A stretch of 13,323 nucleotides of DNA from Sulfurospirillum sp. UBA6810 (GCA_002469305.1 DKEY01000185.1:2481-15803); one strand, 5' to 3'. Numbered from the stretch's first letter, positions 1 to 7,117 are shown. Notes: a model not told the origin generated them from the letters alone. Made by a program: numbers and translations.

Positions 1-1
1 T

Positions 2-103
2 TTAGAAAAGATACTCAATCTTGGTAAAGAAGAGGGTGAGTACCTCACATACAATACAGAGTTAAAAAATGGTAATTTTACAATCAATAACCAACAATTT
101 TAA
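2..103 (+). CDS. C-terminal end of a DUF945 (YdgA)-like protein, partial
   Basis: The window opens inside a gene. The frame starting at base 2 is open for 33 codons and ends with TAA at 101-103, immediately before a strong terminator. The tail contains an acidic/Tyr segment (EEGEYLTYNTEL) followed by KNGNFTINNQQF. A closing NG-x-hydrophobic-T-x-N strand like this is typical of the C-terminus of DUF945/YdgA-family proteins, which are periplasmic or membrane-anchored proteins of unknown function. The assignment rests on this short tail only and is tentative. That the frame is coding is better supported, because the stop sits exactly at the foot of the terminator hairpin. Confidence 0.5.
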   Translation, partial: LEKILNLGKEEGEYLTYNTELKNGNFTINNQQF

Positions 104-135
104 TATAGAGCCAAAAGGCTCTATATTGTTTTTTT
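102..135 (+). terminator. Rho-independent terminator of the upstream DUF945-like gene
   Basis: A perfect 11-bp stem pairs 102-112 (AATATAGAGCC) with 117-127 (GGCTCTATATT) around an AAAA loop. It is followed by G and seven T residues (129-135). The hairpin begins inside the stop codon of the preceding gene, so it ends that transcript and separates it from the pirin gene. Confidence 0.92.
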
Positions 136-190
136 ATTTATAATTTCTTTGTAATATATAGCATTAAAAGAGTTTTTTAAAGGATCTCAA

Positions 191-889
191 ATGCTAAAAA
201 AACTACCGAAAGAAAACATGGGCACATCAAACCTTGGTTGGTTGCAAAGTCGTTTTCACTTCTCATTTGCGCAGTATAGAAATCCAGAAAATATAAACTT
301 TGGTGTTTTAAGAGTACTCAATGATGACATAGTCCATCCTAAAAGTGGATTTGAGATGCATCCACACAATGATATGGAAATCATCTCATATGTAGTAAAT
401 GGAGCTATAACGCACAAAGACAGCATGGGAAATGAAGAGACACTTTATAGAGGGGAAGTACAGTATATGAGTGCTGGAACTGGTGTAATGCACTCAGAGT
501 ACAATCATGGTGATGAAGACTTAAGGCTGCTGCAGATATGGATATATCCACCCAAAAAAGCTCTTCCTACACTCTATGGTTCTCACAGATTTTCTAGTGA
601 GCAAAGAGCAGATAAACTCTTACATGTAGTTTCTTCACAAGATAGAAATGCCCCTATAAAAATATATCAAGATGTTGATATATTTGTTTGTGAAACGGCA
701 AATCATATGGAGTATAACATCCAAGAGGGGAAACAAGTCTATTTTGTTTTGATAGAGGGTCTTGCTAGCATCAATGGTATCGAGTTATCACAAGGTGATG
801 CGATGGAATTAAAAGAAGAAAAAATCTTACATGTAAGCCCACAAATGCTCACACACTTTTTATTTATAGTTATGAATACACCTAACTAG
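191..889 (+). CDS. Pirin family protein (YhhW-like bicupin)
   Basis: The 232-residue product has the length and motifs of bacterial pirins. The N-terminal cupin carries HPHNDMEIISYVVNG (57-71), then HKDSMGN (75-81) and GTGVMHSEYN (97-106), followed by LQIWIYP (114-120). The expected metal ligands are H57, H59, H101 and E103, all present. Pirins are cytoplasmic iron-binding cupins, and some (E. coli YhhW) have quercetin 2,3-dioxygenase activity. The physiological substrate here cannot be told from sequence. The start is supported by AAAGGA six bases upstream (179-184). The last codons lie in a hairpin shared with the convergent gene, and the two coding regions overlap by 8 bp. Two TTACATGTA palindromes lie inside the gene (620 and 827), both read as Leu-His-Val. 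Confidence 0.93.
   Translation: MLKKLPKENMGTSNLGWLQSRFHFSFAQYRNPENINFGVLRVLNDDIVHPKSGFEMHPHNDMEIISYVVNGAITHKDSMGNEETLYRGEVQYMSAGTGVMHSEYNHGDEDLRLLQIWIYPPKKALPTLYGSHRFSSEQRADKLLHVVSSQDRNAPIKIYQDVDIFVCETANHMEYNIQEGKQVYFVLIEGLASINGIELSQGDAMELKEEKILHVSPQMLTHFLFIVMNTPN
826..837. repeat. CTTACATGTAAG palindrome copy in the pirin gene
   Basis: A perfect 12-bp palindrome, one of seven exact TTACATGTAA copies. It is read in frame as Leu-His-Val (pirin ILHVSP). A one-mismatch copy, TTACATGTAG, lies at 620-629 in the same gene, also Leu-His-Val. Confidence 0.7.
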
Positions 890-899
890 GTGTATTCAT
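872..899. terminator. Hairpin across two convergent stop codons (possible bidirectional terminator)
   Basis: A perfect 12-bp stem pairs 872-883 (ATGAATACACCT) with 888-899 (AGGTGTATTCAT) around the loop AACT. It contains the stop codons of both the pirin gene (887-889) and the receptor gene on the other strand (882-884). The T-tract after it is poor on both strands (CTTTAC on +), so intrinsic termination may be weak. The position between converging genes nevertheless fits that role. Confidence 0.6.
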
Positions 900-3548
900 C
901 TTTACTTGATTTCTTCCATCTTCTTTGGCTTTATAAAGAAGTTCATCCGCCTCTTTATAGATACTTTCTACATCCTTAATCATACTAGCTCTTTTGATAA
1001 CAAGCCCAAAGGAAGCACTCACGTAAGGCGAAGTTGTGTTTTTTTCATGTTTTATTTGAAGATTTTCTATGTCTTGACGGAGTGACTCCGTAAACTCCAA
1101 AGCTTTTTCATACTCATCACTCTTAAAGATAAATCCAAACTCTTCACCACCAAGTCTAAAACAAAAATCATCTGCTCTGTTTAAGGCCTTGGAGAGTACT
1201 CCAGCGATAGCTTGTAAAATTTTGTCCCCTTGCGTATGTCCATAGGTATCGTTATACAATTTAAAATAATCAACATCTAAAATCGCAAAAGCAATATAAT
1301 CATCGTTTCTTTTTGCACTATTGATTATCTTTGGAGACATTTCATTAAAGTATCTTCTATTGTAAACTTTGGTTAACTCATCAGTTATAGAGAGAACTTC
1401 CAAAAGTTTTTTGTCAGTTATATTTTTTCTGATGCCTGTATATCCTATCTTATTGCCATACATGTTATATATAGAAGAGATGTGAGCATACATCCAAAAA
1501 ATTTCTCCATCTTTGCGTACATTTTGTATCTCACCTTCCCAGTAGTCTTTTTTTATAAGTTCATTCCACATATTTGCATAAAATTCATTTGGCGTATCTG
1601 GAAATCTGATTATGGAGTGGGTTTTACCGATAACTTCTTCTTTAGCAAAACCTGATACTTCACAAAAAGCTTCAGAAGCATCTGTAATAACGCCATCCAA
1701 ATCTGTTGTAGATATGATTACGTATTTATCAACCAAGTCTATATATCTAGTTAACTCTTGTTCAACAATTTTTCTTGCTTCAACTTCTTTGTAGAGTTTT
1801 ATACTTGCTCTTGCTATAAAAAACACTATCAGTATAAAGCTAAAGGTTATACCAAGTACCCATTTAAAAACAAGTGTATAGTCAACTCCCTTTTCATAGC
1901 TTATAGATACCCACTTGTTGAGGATTTTTTGTTTCTCTTCCTCTGTGATTTTTTCTGTGACTTTATCTAAAATGCTTACTAAAAGAGGCTCATCACTTCT
2001 AACACCCATACCCAAATCCAAAGTCTCTTTTAACTTTGTAGATATCTTTAGTTGTCCTATATGTTTTTTTTGTATTTGATACGCAAGTGCACTGAGTGAG
2101 TCAATCATCCCAAAAACTCTACCTTCTTTGACAAGCTCAAGCCCTTCATCTATGTTCTCTACTTCCACAACTCTAAGGTTTTTATATCTTGCATCTATGA
2201 TATCACGTATAGCATAACCCTTAACAATGGCAACTGATTCATTTTTCAAATTTGCGATATTGTCTATAAATATCTCTTCGATACTTGTGACAAGTACAAG
2301 TGGCTCGATAAGATATGGTTTGGTAAAATTGAGATATGATTTTCGTTTTGATGTTTGCATAGCCAAAGAGAGCATATCACACTTTCTCTCTTGCGCATAT
2401 TTTAAAGACTCTGTCCATGATTGTGTTGGGACTAGATTTATAGGTATCTCTATGGCTTTTTCAATCAATCTCATATAATCAAAAGTCATACCTATATGTT
2501 TTTCATCTTCAATCTTTTCAAAAGGCATCGAAAGGGGATTAACGCAAACTTTTAATTCTTGCTTTTTAGCTAGATACTCTATCTCTTCTTTTGTAAAATT
2601 TTCTTCCATTTTTTTATTTTGGAAAAATTCAAAAATATAATTATCAAGAGGGATATTTTTATCTATAAGCCCAAACTTTGAGTAAGTGTTGATGGTATAA
2701 GTAAGTCTTCCCTTATCAAGCGTACCAAGAGGTATCGTTTTAGCCTCTATCATCTGCTCAATTCCATCAGCTTCATACCTAAGATGTTCTATTGATTTAT
2801 TTTTTGCATACTTGTTTTTGATGAGTTGTATAATCTCCTCTTTATGAGAAAGGGCATACTCCCAACCTTTTAGTGAAGCTTTTCTAAACTTTTCTACTCT
2901 TTTTGGATTTGCTTTTGCTTCATCTTCACTCGTAAAAATCATATCCCCATACAAATCAGCACCATAGTTGGTAGGATTTAAGATATTTAACTCTATGCCT
3001 TTTTCTTTGAAGTAAAAAGGCTCATTAGTGATATAAGCACTATAAGCATCAACTTTCCCATCCATCAAATCAGCATAGTTTGTTTTATTTTTTACTCGTA
3101 CGATATTGGGAGTAACATTTATGGTATTGAGCATTGCGAGTATGCCAAAACCATCGGTATCTTTTTCATAAAATACTAGCTTCTTGTCATTGAGCTTATA
3201 AGGTGAGTCCAAACCGCTATTTTTCAGAGTCAAAACTACACTAGGGGAGTGTTGAAATACTGGACTCACGATAACTACTGGTCTTTTTTTTGCCCTATAA
3301 AGAAGCAAAATAGAGTCAGAAACACCATACTGTGCTTCACCACTGAGTACTTGTTCTACATTGTTGATAGCAGGTATTCTTTCTTTGATTGTAACATCAA
3401 GTCCAACTTCTTTGTAAAAACCTTTTTCAAGCGCAGCATAGTAGCCTGCAAACTGAAACTGGTGAAGCCACTTGAGTTGGAGCACAACTTTTTCTTGAGC
3501 AAACAGTGAGCTAACTAAGAAAACAAAATAAAATATAAATTTAAACAT
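882..3548 (-). CDS. Membrane receptor: NMT1-like and SBP_bac_3 periplasmic domains, PAS and GGDEF (diguanylate cyclase)
   Basis: The 888-residue protein begins with a signal peptide (about 1-18, ending SLFAQ). An NMT1/THI5-like binding domain follows (about 19-310, with LKWLHQFQFAGYYAALEKGFY). A second, type-3 solute-binding domain spans about 332-550 (LKVCVNPLSMPFE, LNFTKPYLIEPLVL). Then come one membrane helix (about 561-581), a PAS domain (about 604-711, ending GYTGIRKNITDKK) and a GGDEF domain (about 719-884). The active-site signature is intact (GGEEF, 800-804), and an RxxD inhibitory site (RADD, 791-794) has the right five-residue spacing. It should therefore make cyclic di-GMP under product feedback, probably in response to a periplasmic ligand; the ligand is unknown. 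I chose the ATG at 3548 because GGA lies five bases upstream; the adjoining GTG at 3551 would be only two bases from it. The gene is divergent from the MTHFR-like gene. Confidence 0.92.
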   Translation of the reverse strand: MFKFIFYFVFLVSSLFAQEKVVLQLKWLHQFQFAGYYAALEKGFYKEVGLDVTIKERIPAINNVEQVLSGEAQYGVSDSILLLYRAKKRPVVIVSPVFQHSPSVVLTLKNSGLDSPYKLNDKKLVFYEKDTDGFGILAMLNTINVTPNIVRVKNKTNYADLMDGKVDAYSAYITNEPFYFKEKGIELNILNPTNYGADLYGDMIFTSEDEAKANPKRVEKFRKASLKGWEYALSHKEEIIQLIKNKYAKNKSIEHLRYEADGIEQMIEAKTIPLGTLDKGRLTYTINTYSKFGLIDKNIPLDNYIFEFFQNKKMEENFTKEEIEYLAKKQELKVCVNPLSMPFEKIEDEKHIGMTFDYMRLIEKAIEIPINLVPTQSWTESLKYAQERKCDMLSLAMQTSKRKSYLNFTKPYLIEPLVLVTSIEEIFIDNIANLKNESVAIVKGYAIRDIIDARYKNLRVVEVENIDEGLELVKEGRVFGMIDSLSALAYQIQKKHIGQLKISTKLKETLDLGMGVRSDEPLLVSILDKVTEKITEEEKQKILNKWVSISYEKGVDYTLVFKWVLGITFSFILIVFFIARASIKLYKEVEARKIVEQELTRYIDLVDKYVIISTTDLDGVITDASEAFCEVSGFAKEEVIGKTHSIIRFPDTPNEFYANMWNELIKKDYWEGEIQNVRKDGEIFWMYAHISSIYNMYGNKIGYTGIRKNITDKKLLEVLSITDELTKVYNRRYFNEMSPKIINSAKRNDDYIAFAILDVDYFKLYNDTYGHTQGDKILQAIAGVLSKALNRADDFCFRLGGEEFGFIFKSDEYEKALEFTESLRQDIENLQIKHEKNTTSPYVSASFGLVIKRASMIKDVESIYKEADELLYKAKEDGRNQVKMNTPS

Positions 3549-3574
3549 CACAATCCAATGTGTTGATTTTTTTC

Positions 3575-3636
3575 ATTGTACTTTAAATTTAATTAAATTA
3601 CTATTTATCAGTAATTAACCAAGAAAAAAGTACAAT
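3575..3636. promoter_or_regulatory. Long inverted repeat in the divergent intergenic region
   Basis: ATTGTACTTT (3575-3584) and AAAGTACAAT (3627-3636) form a perfect 10-bp inverted repeat whose centres are about 52 bp apart, roughly five helical turns. Nested inside are AATTACT/AGTAATT (3596-3602 and 3610-3616) and the AT-only palindrome TTTAATTAAA (3588-3597). The element occupies the 117-bp gap between the receptor gene and the MTHFR-like gene. It could be a pair of operator half-sites or a cruciform. No regulator can be named. Confidence 0.4.
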
Positions 3637-3665
3637 TTCACATCAATTATAAACTGGAAAAACAG

Positions 3666-4586
3666 ATGTTAAAAGACAAAATACGCTCATCTCAAGGTGG
3701 CATACTTTTTTATGGGATGACTCCACCAAAAGTACAGCATAGCGAAGAAGAGTTACAAACGATAGCAAAAAAACATATAGAGCGTGTAAAAGACTTGGAT
3801 ATAGATGGATTGGTGCTTTATGATATCCAAGATGAGAGCGATAGAACAGATATGCAAAGACCTTTCCCTTTTATGCAAACACTTGATCCATGTGTTTATG
3901 CTCAAAACTATCTTGATGCCCCTTTAAAATTTCCTGTTGTTATCTATAAAGCCGTTGGCAAATACGACAAAGAAGAGTTTAAAGAGTGGTTACAAAACAG
4001 ACGTGGAAAAAACTTTCATACAGTTTTCGTAGGTGCTGCGAGCAAGGATACAAAAGTTACGATAGGTATGCAAGAAGCATATGCACTGAAAAAAGAGATA
4101 TGTGAAGATGTCGTGCTTGGTGGTATCATGATACCTGAACGTCATATGTTCAAACACGATGAACACCTAAGAGTTTTTTCTAAAATCGAACAAGGTTGTG
4201 AATTTTTTGTAAGCCAATGCGTTTATGACTTGATGGCTGCTAAAAAGTTTTTAGATGATTATGAAGCGTATGCAAAAGAGAATGATAAGCCGCTTGTACC
4301 TATCATCTTTACGATAACTCCTTGCGGTTCTGTAAAAACTTTAGAGTTTATGAAATGGCTTGGCATCAATATCCCTGATTATTTAGAAGAAAAACTCAAA
4401 AACTCTGAAGATATCCTGCATGACTCACTCAAACTCAGCCGTGATATCTTTGAGATACTCTACTTTTATGCAAAAGGCAAGGGCATACCTGTGGGATGCA
4501 ATGTTGAAAGCGTTGCTATAAGAAAAGAAGAGATAGACGCATCAATAGAGCTTTTGAAAGATGTTCAAAAGATAATGGGTAGATAA
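3666..4586 (+). CDS. Methylenetetrahydrofolate reductase-like protein (MTHFR superfamily, divergent)
   Basis: The 306-residue protein has the length and several signposts of the MTHFR/MetF TIM barrel: an N-terminal TPPK (19-22), GGIMIPER (152-159) and QGCEFFVSQCVYD (176-188), corresponding to the family's GA-x-F-x-x-TQ-x-x-x-D strand. MetF reduces 5,10-methylene-THF to 5-methyl-THF with FAD. Two usual MetF features are not visible. The segment matching FEFFPP reads YGMTPP, so the catalytic Glu is absent, and the segment matching the RGD flavin/folate loop reads VGAASKD. The exact reaction is therefore uncertain and I give no metF symbol. The start has GGA seven bases upstream (3656-3658). It is the first gene of a tight pair with the B12-binding radical SAM gene, a context consistent with one-carbon or methyl chemistry. 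Confidence 0.7.
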   Translation: MLKDKIRSSQGGILFYGMTPPKVQHSEEELQTIAKKHIERVKDLDIDGLVLYDIQDESDRTDMQRPFPFMQTLDPCVYAQNYLDAPLKFPVVIYKAVGKYDKEEFKEWLQNRRGKNFHTVFVGAASKDTKVTIGMQEAYALKKEICEDVVLGGIMIPERHMFKHDEHLRVFSKIEQGCEFFVSQCVYDLMAAKKFLDDYEAYAKENDKPLVPIIFTITPCGSVKTLEFMKWLGINIPDYLEEKLKNSEDILHDSLKLSRDIFEILYFYAKGKGIPVGCNVESVAIRKEEIDASIELLKDVQKIMGR

Positions 4587-6104
4587 TTGAGCGACATAAT
4601 TTTAGCAACTTTTAACGCTCGCTATACACATACTTCTTTAGGACTGAGATATCTCTATGCAAATCTCAAAGAGTTTCAAGCCCAAACTGAGATTATGGAG
4701 TTTGTCATCAACTCTCAAGTTGGAGATGCCATTGAGAGTATCATGAGTAAAAAGCCACGTATCGTTGGCTTTGGTGCATACATCTGGAATGCAAATGAGA
4801 TAAGTGAAGCCATCACTATCCTCAAACAAATCTCCCCTGAAACTGTCATCATCTTAGGTGGTCCAGAGGCTAGCTATACACCTCATCGTGTTGATTTTAG
4901 TGCAGCTGATTACATCATACAAGGCGAGGGCGATGTAGCTTTTTATGAGTTGTGTAAAAGCTTACATGTAAACAATCCTCCCAAGCAAAAACTCATCAAA
5001 GCCCAGATGGTAGATTTGAATAAAATCGAACTTCCTTATAAGTACTACAATGACCATGATGTGGCAAATCGCTATATCTATGTAGAAGCAAGCCGTGGTT
5101 GCCCATACTCTTGTGAGTTTTGTCTCTCCTCCTTAGATAAAAAAGTAAGAAATATCGAGATAGAAAAGTTTTTAAAGGAACTTGACATCCTTTGGGATAG
5201 GGGAGTTCGTAACTTTAAATTTATAGATAGAACATTCAATCAAGGCATTGATAGAGCCAATAAACTAATGGATTTTTTCCTCTCAAAAGAGCCACCTTAC
5301 TTTATACACTTTGAAGTTATCCCAGATAATTTTCCAAAGACTTTAAGAGAGCGCATCGTGCAGTTTCCTCCTGCTTGTTTACAGCTAGAAGTTGGGATAC
5401 AAACCTTACAACCAGAGATCTCTGAAAATATCTATCGAAAACTCAACATTCCAAAGATACAAGAAAACCTAGAGTTTTTAGAAAAAGAGACAAAAGCACA
5501 CTTACATGTAGATTTGATAGTTGGTCTTCCAGGAGAGTCCCTAGAACAATTTGGCTCAAATCTTGATATGCTACACGCTATGACAAAGTGTGAAATCCAG
5601 ATAGGCATCTTAAAAAAACTCTCAGGCACTACACTCAACCGTCACGATGACCTACATGGTATGCTCTACTCAAACAAACCTCCTTATGATATCTTGCAAA
5701 ACTCTCTGATATCTTTTGAGATGATGCAAAAGATGAAACGCTTTGCAAGGTTTTGGGATATGGTTTATAACAGTGGAAACTTCAAAAGATGTGTCACTTA
5801 TCTTTTTGAAGAGGGCAAAGTATATGAGGGATTTTTTGCTTTTAGTGAGTGGGTATATAATAAAACAGAATCCACTTGGCAGATATCACTTGATAGACTC
5901 GCTTCACTGCTTTTTGAGTACCTAAGTGTTGTCTTACATGTAAACCAAGAACAGCTAAAACTCGATATGATAGAAGACATCATGGTAGTTCGTGGTAGAA
6001 AACTTCCTAAGTTTTTACGCTATGAAGAAGTCTTACATGTAAGAAGCGAAAAAGAGCAAGTGATGTTCAACAAAAGACAACAAAAACACTCAAAAACTGA
6101 GTAA
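4587..6104 (+). CDS. B12-binding domain radical SAM protein (DUF4080 type)
   Basis: The 505-residue protein has an N-terminal cobalamin-binding Rossmann domain (about 1-125, with ARYTHTSLGLRYL, VGFGAYIWN and ILGGPEASY). A radical SAM core follows (about 165-350), with the 4Fe-4S motif C172-PYS-C176-EF-C179, EVGIQTLQ (268-275) and VDLIVGLPGES (308-318). The C-terminal region (about 365-485) fits the DUF4080 tail usual in this subgroup. Members are cobalamin-dependent radical enzymes, often methylases; the substrate here is unknown. The start is TTG at 4587, directly after the TAA of the preceding gene and in the same frame. The next Met is residue 37, which would delete the first strand of the B12 domain, so TTG is preferred. 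A weak GGG lies upstream and translation is probably coupled to the upstream gene. It overlaps the convergent HAD gene by 15 bp. Four TTACATGTA palindromes occur in this gene alone. Confidence 0.88.
   Translation: MSDIILATFNARYTHTSLGLRYLYANLKEFQAQTEIMEFVINSQVGDAIESIMSKKPRIVGFGAYIWNANEISEAITILKQISPETVIILGGPEASYTPHRVDFSAADYIIQGEGDVAFYELCKSLHVNNPPKQKLIKAQMVDLNKIELPYKYYNDHDVANRYIYVEASRGCPYSCEFCLSSLDKKVRNIEIEKFLKELDILWDRGVRNFKFIDRTFNQGIDRANKLMDFFLSKEPPYFIHFEVIPDNFPKTLRERIVQFPPACLQLEVGIQTLQPEISENIYRKLNIPKIQENLEFLEKETKAHLHVDLIVGLPGESLEQFGSNLDMLHAMTKCEIQIGILKKLSGTTLNRHDDLHGMLYSNKPPYDILQNSLISFEMMQKMKRFARFWDMVYNSGNFKRCVTYLFEEGKVYEGFFAFSEWVYNKTESTWQISLDRLASLLFEYLSVVLHVNQEQLKLDMIEDIMVVRGRKLPKFLRYEEVLHVRSEKEQVMFNKRQQKHSKTE
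4962..4971. repeat. TTACATGTAA palindrome copy in the radical SAM gene (first of four)
   Basis: An exact copy read as Leu-His-Val in SLHVNN, between the B12-binding and radical SAM domains. A second site with one mismatch, TTACATGTAG, lies at 5502-5511 (HLHVDL). Confidence 0.7.
5934..5943. repeat. TTACATGTAA palindrome copy in the radical SAM gene (third of four)
   Basis: An exact copy read as Leu-His-Val in VLHVNQ, in the C-terminal domain, 99 bases before the next copy. Confidence 0.7.
6032..6043. repeat. CTTACATGTAAG palindrome copy in the radical SAM gene (fourth of four)
   Basis: A perfect 12-bp palindrome read as Leu-His-Val in VLHVRS, close to the C-terminus of the protein. Its centre is 99 bp from the preceding copy. 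Confidence 0.7.
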
Positions 6105-6341
6105 CTCTCGTAAGTTTTTTATCGTAGATACAGTGGTATTTTGAGTGTTTGTTTCTTGTAACCAAATTGCTTTTATACCACACTCAAGTGCTGGTTTTAT
6201 GTCTTTTTCAAAACTGTCACCTATCATCACAACACAAGCCTCAACAATCTTCCAGTCACACATCTTTCCACTTTGATGAGTAAAATCCTTCATCAAGGTA
6301 TCTCCCCAATCAAAGAGATATATATCTATGTTCTGAGCCAA
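6090..6341 (-). CDS. HAD-superfamily hydrolase with the central region deleted (probable pseudogene)
   Basis: The 83-residue frame starts with HAD motif I (IYLFDWGDTL, with both Asp present) and about 20 residues later jumps to motif IV (VVMIGDSFEKDI) and the usual tail (ALECGIKAIWL). Intact HAD phosphatases of this type are roughly 200-230 residues long. The cap region and motifs II (Ser/Thr) and III (Lys) are missing, with the apparent junction near residues 32-36 (VEACVVM). The frame was kept across the deletion. The start is a TTG at 6341 inside the end of the preceding gene, with AGAGGA nine bases upstream. A phosphatase lacking half its catalytic motifs is unlikely to be active, so I regard this as a decaying gene or a small relict. 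Confidence 0.65.
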   Translation of the reverse strand: MAQNIDIYLFDWGDTLMKDFTHQSGKMCDWKIVEACVVMIGDSFEKDIKPALECGIKAIWLQETNTQNTTVSTIKNLRELLSF

Positions 6342-7072
6342 TTAAATGCTTCCTCTTTTGAATTAAACTGTTTGACTTCACCACTTGTAAACCAAGAGGA
6401 GATGATAACACCGTATTTCAGCCATGATTGTTGGCCATAAATAGCAATTTTATCAAAGTCATATGCATACTTTAGCCCTATCTTAAAATCATCCCAAGCT
6501 GCACGCAATTCCCAGCCATCAAGCTGTGATATATCTGCAAAAACATTGAGTTTTGGTTCTTTTACCCCTTGCAGTGCCAAATCTATAATGGGTGTTATCT
6601 TCTCATAATCTTCATGTGTTAATCTACCAATCGCACAAAAAGAGAGTAGGAAATTATCATCAATCCTCTCTATGGATATTGAAACACCATGTTGTACAAT
6701 GCCCAAAGAGCTATCAAGTATCCACTTTTTTGCTTCATCAAGTGCATCATAAGCAAAGTGCTGTACTTTTGCACTGATAAAATGACTCACAATGTGTTCT
6801 GCAAAATCACCAAGCATAGAATCAGTAACCAAAGCGATGTAAGAGACTTTCTTATGGTGTTCTTGTACAAAATTAAGATGGCTTATAAGAGCAGAAAAAG
6901 AGTTCCATCCTGGAAAAAACTCCGTTTTTATGATGATACCTCTTATTTTGCCAACTTCTATGATATAAGGGTCTATAATCTTTGCAACTTCAGTAAAATC
7001 ACTTTCACTCAGTTCACCATGTGGCTCTAGGATAACTAGGGAGTCTTCTTTATTTAGAGTAACTTGTAGCAT
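6326..7072 (-). CDS. Tandem SpoIIAA-like (STAS-fold) protein
   Basis: The 248-residue cytoplasmic protein consists of two related halves, about 1-118 and 128-248. Each has an alpha/beta pattern with a GW turn (FPGWNSF near 53-59 and LDGWELR near 184-190). Each ends in a similar Glu-Ala-x-x-Trp helix (DEAKKWI and EEAFNWL). This matches the SpoIIAA-like family (PF11964), a STAS-fold group of unknown function, here duplicated. The start at 7072 is decided by a near-perfect Shine-Dalgarno, AAAGGAGGTGATT (7073-7085), five bases from ATG. The upstream in-frame TTG at 7099 has none. A TATAAT box lies at 7105-7110. The stop overlaps the TTG start of the HAD remnant by 16 bp, so the two are probably cotranscribed. 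Confidence 0.78.
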   Translation of the reverse strand: MLQVTLNKEDSLVILEPHGELSESDFTEVAKIIDPYIIEVGKIRGIIIKTEFFPGWNSFSALISHLNFVQEHHKKVSYIALVTDSMLGDFAEHIVSHFISAKVQHFAYDALDEAKKWILDSSLGIVQHGVSISIERIDDNFLLSFCAIGRLTHEDYEKITPIIDLALQGVKEPKLNVFADISQLDGWELRAAWDDFKIGLKYAYDFDKIAIYGQQSWLKYGVIISSWFTSGEVKQFNSKEEAFNWLRT

Positions 7073-7104
7073 AATCACCTCCTTTAAAAAATTAGGCAAT
7101 CTTA

Positions 7105-7110
7105 ATTATA
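7105..7110 (-). promoter_or_regulatory. Promoter -10 box for the SpoIIAA-like gene
   Basis: The - strand reads TATAAT, an exact sigma-70 -10 consensus, about 33 bases upstream of the ATG at 7072. It lies in the 45-bp gap after the HD-domain gene and would give a leader of about 25 bases containing the strong Shine-Dalgarno. The SpoIIAA-like gene therefore need not depend on read-through from the HD gene. Confidence 0.6.
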
Positions 7111-7117
7111 CTACTTT

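Noticed and set aside
152..157. TAATAT as the -10 box of the pirin promoter
   Set aside because: The region is so AT-rich that several equally good hexamers exist, and no -35 or spacing argument singles one out.
1612..3509. Several 60-90 codon + strand frames within the receptor gene
   Set aside because: They are antisense shadows of a long, domain-rich coding region and lack ribosome-binding sites.
6088..6118. Hairpins at the convergent ends of the radical SAM and HAD genes as a terminator
   Set aside because: The ACTCA/TGAGT stem is only 5 bp, and the alternative AAAACT/AGTTTT pairing has a long loop. Only the TTTTTT run is suggestive, so it is too weak to annotate.
7073..7099. A longer start (TTG at 7099) for the SpoIIAA-like gene
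   Set aside because: The near-perfect Shine-Dalgarno AAAGGAGGTGATT lies inside this extension and points to the ATG at 7072. The -10 box at 7105-7110 would also leave the TTG almost leaderless.
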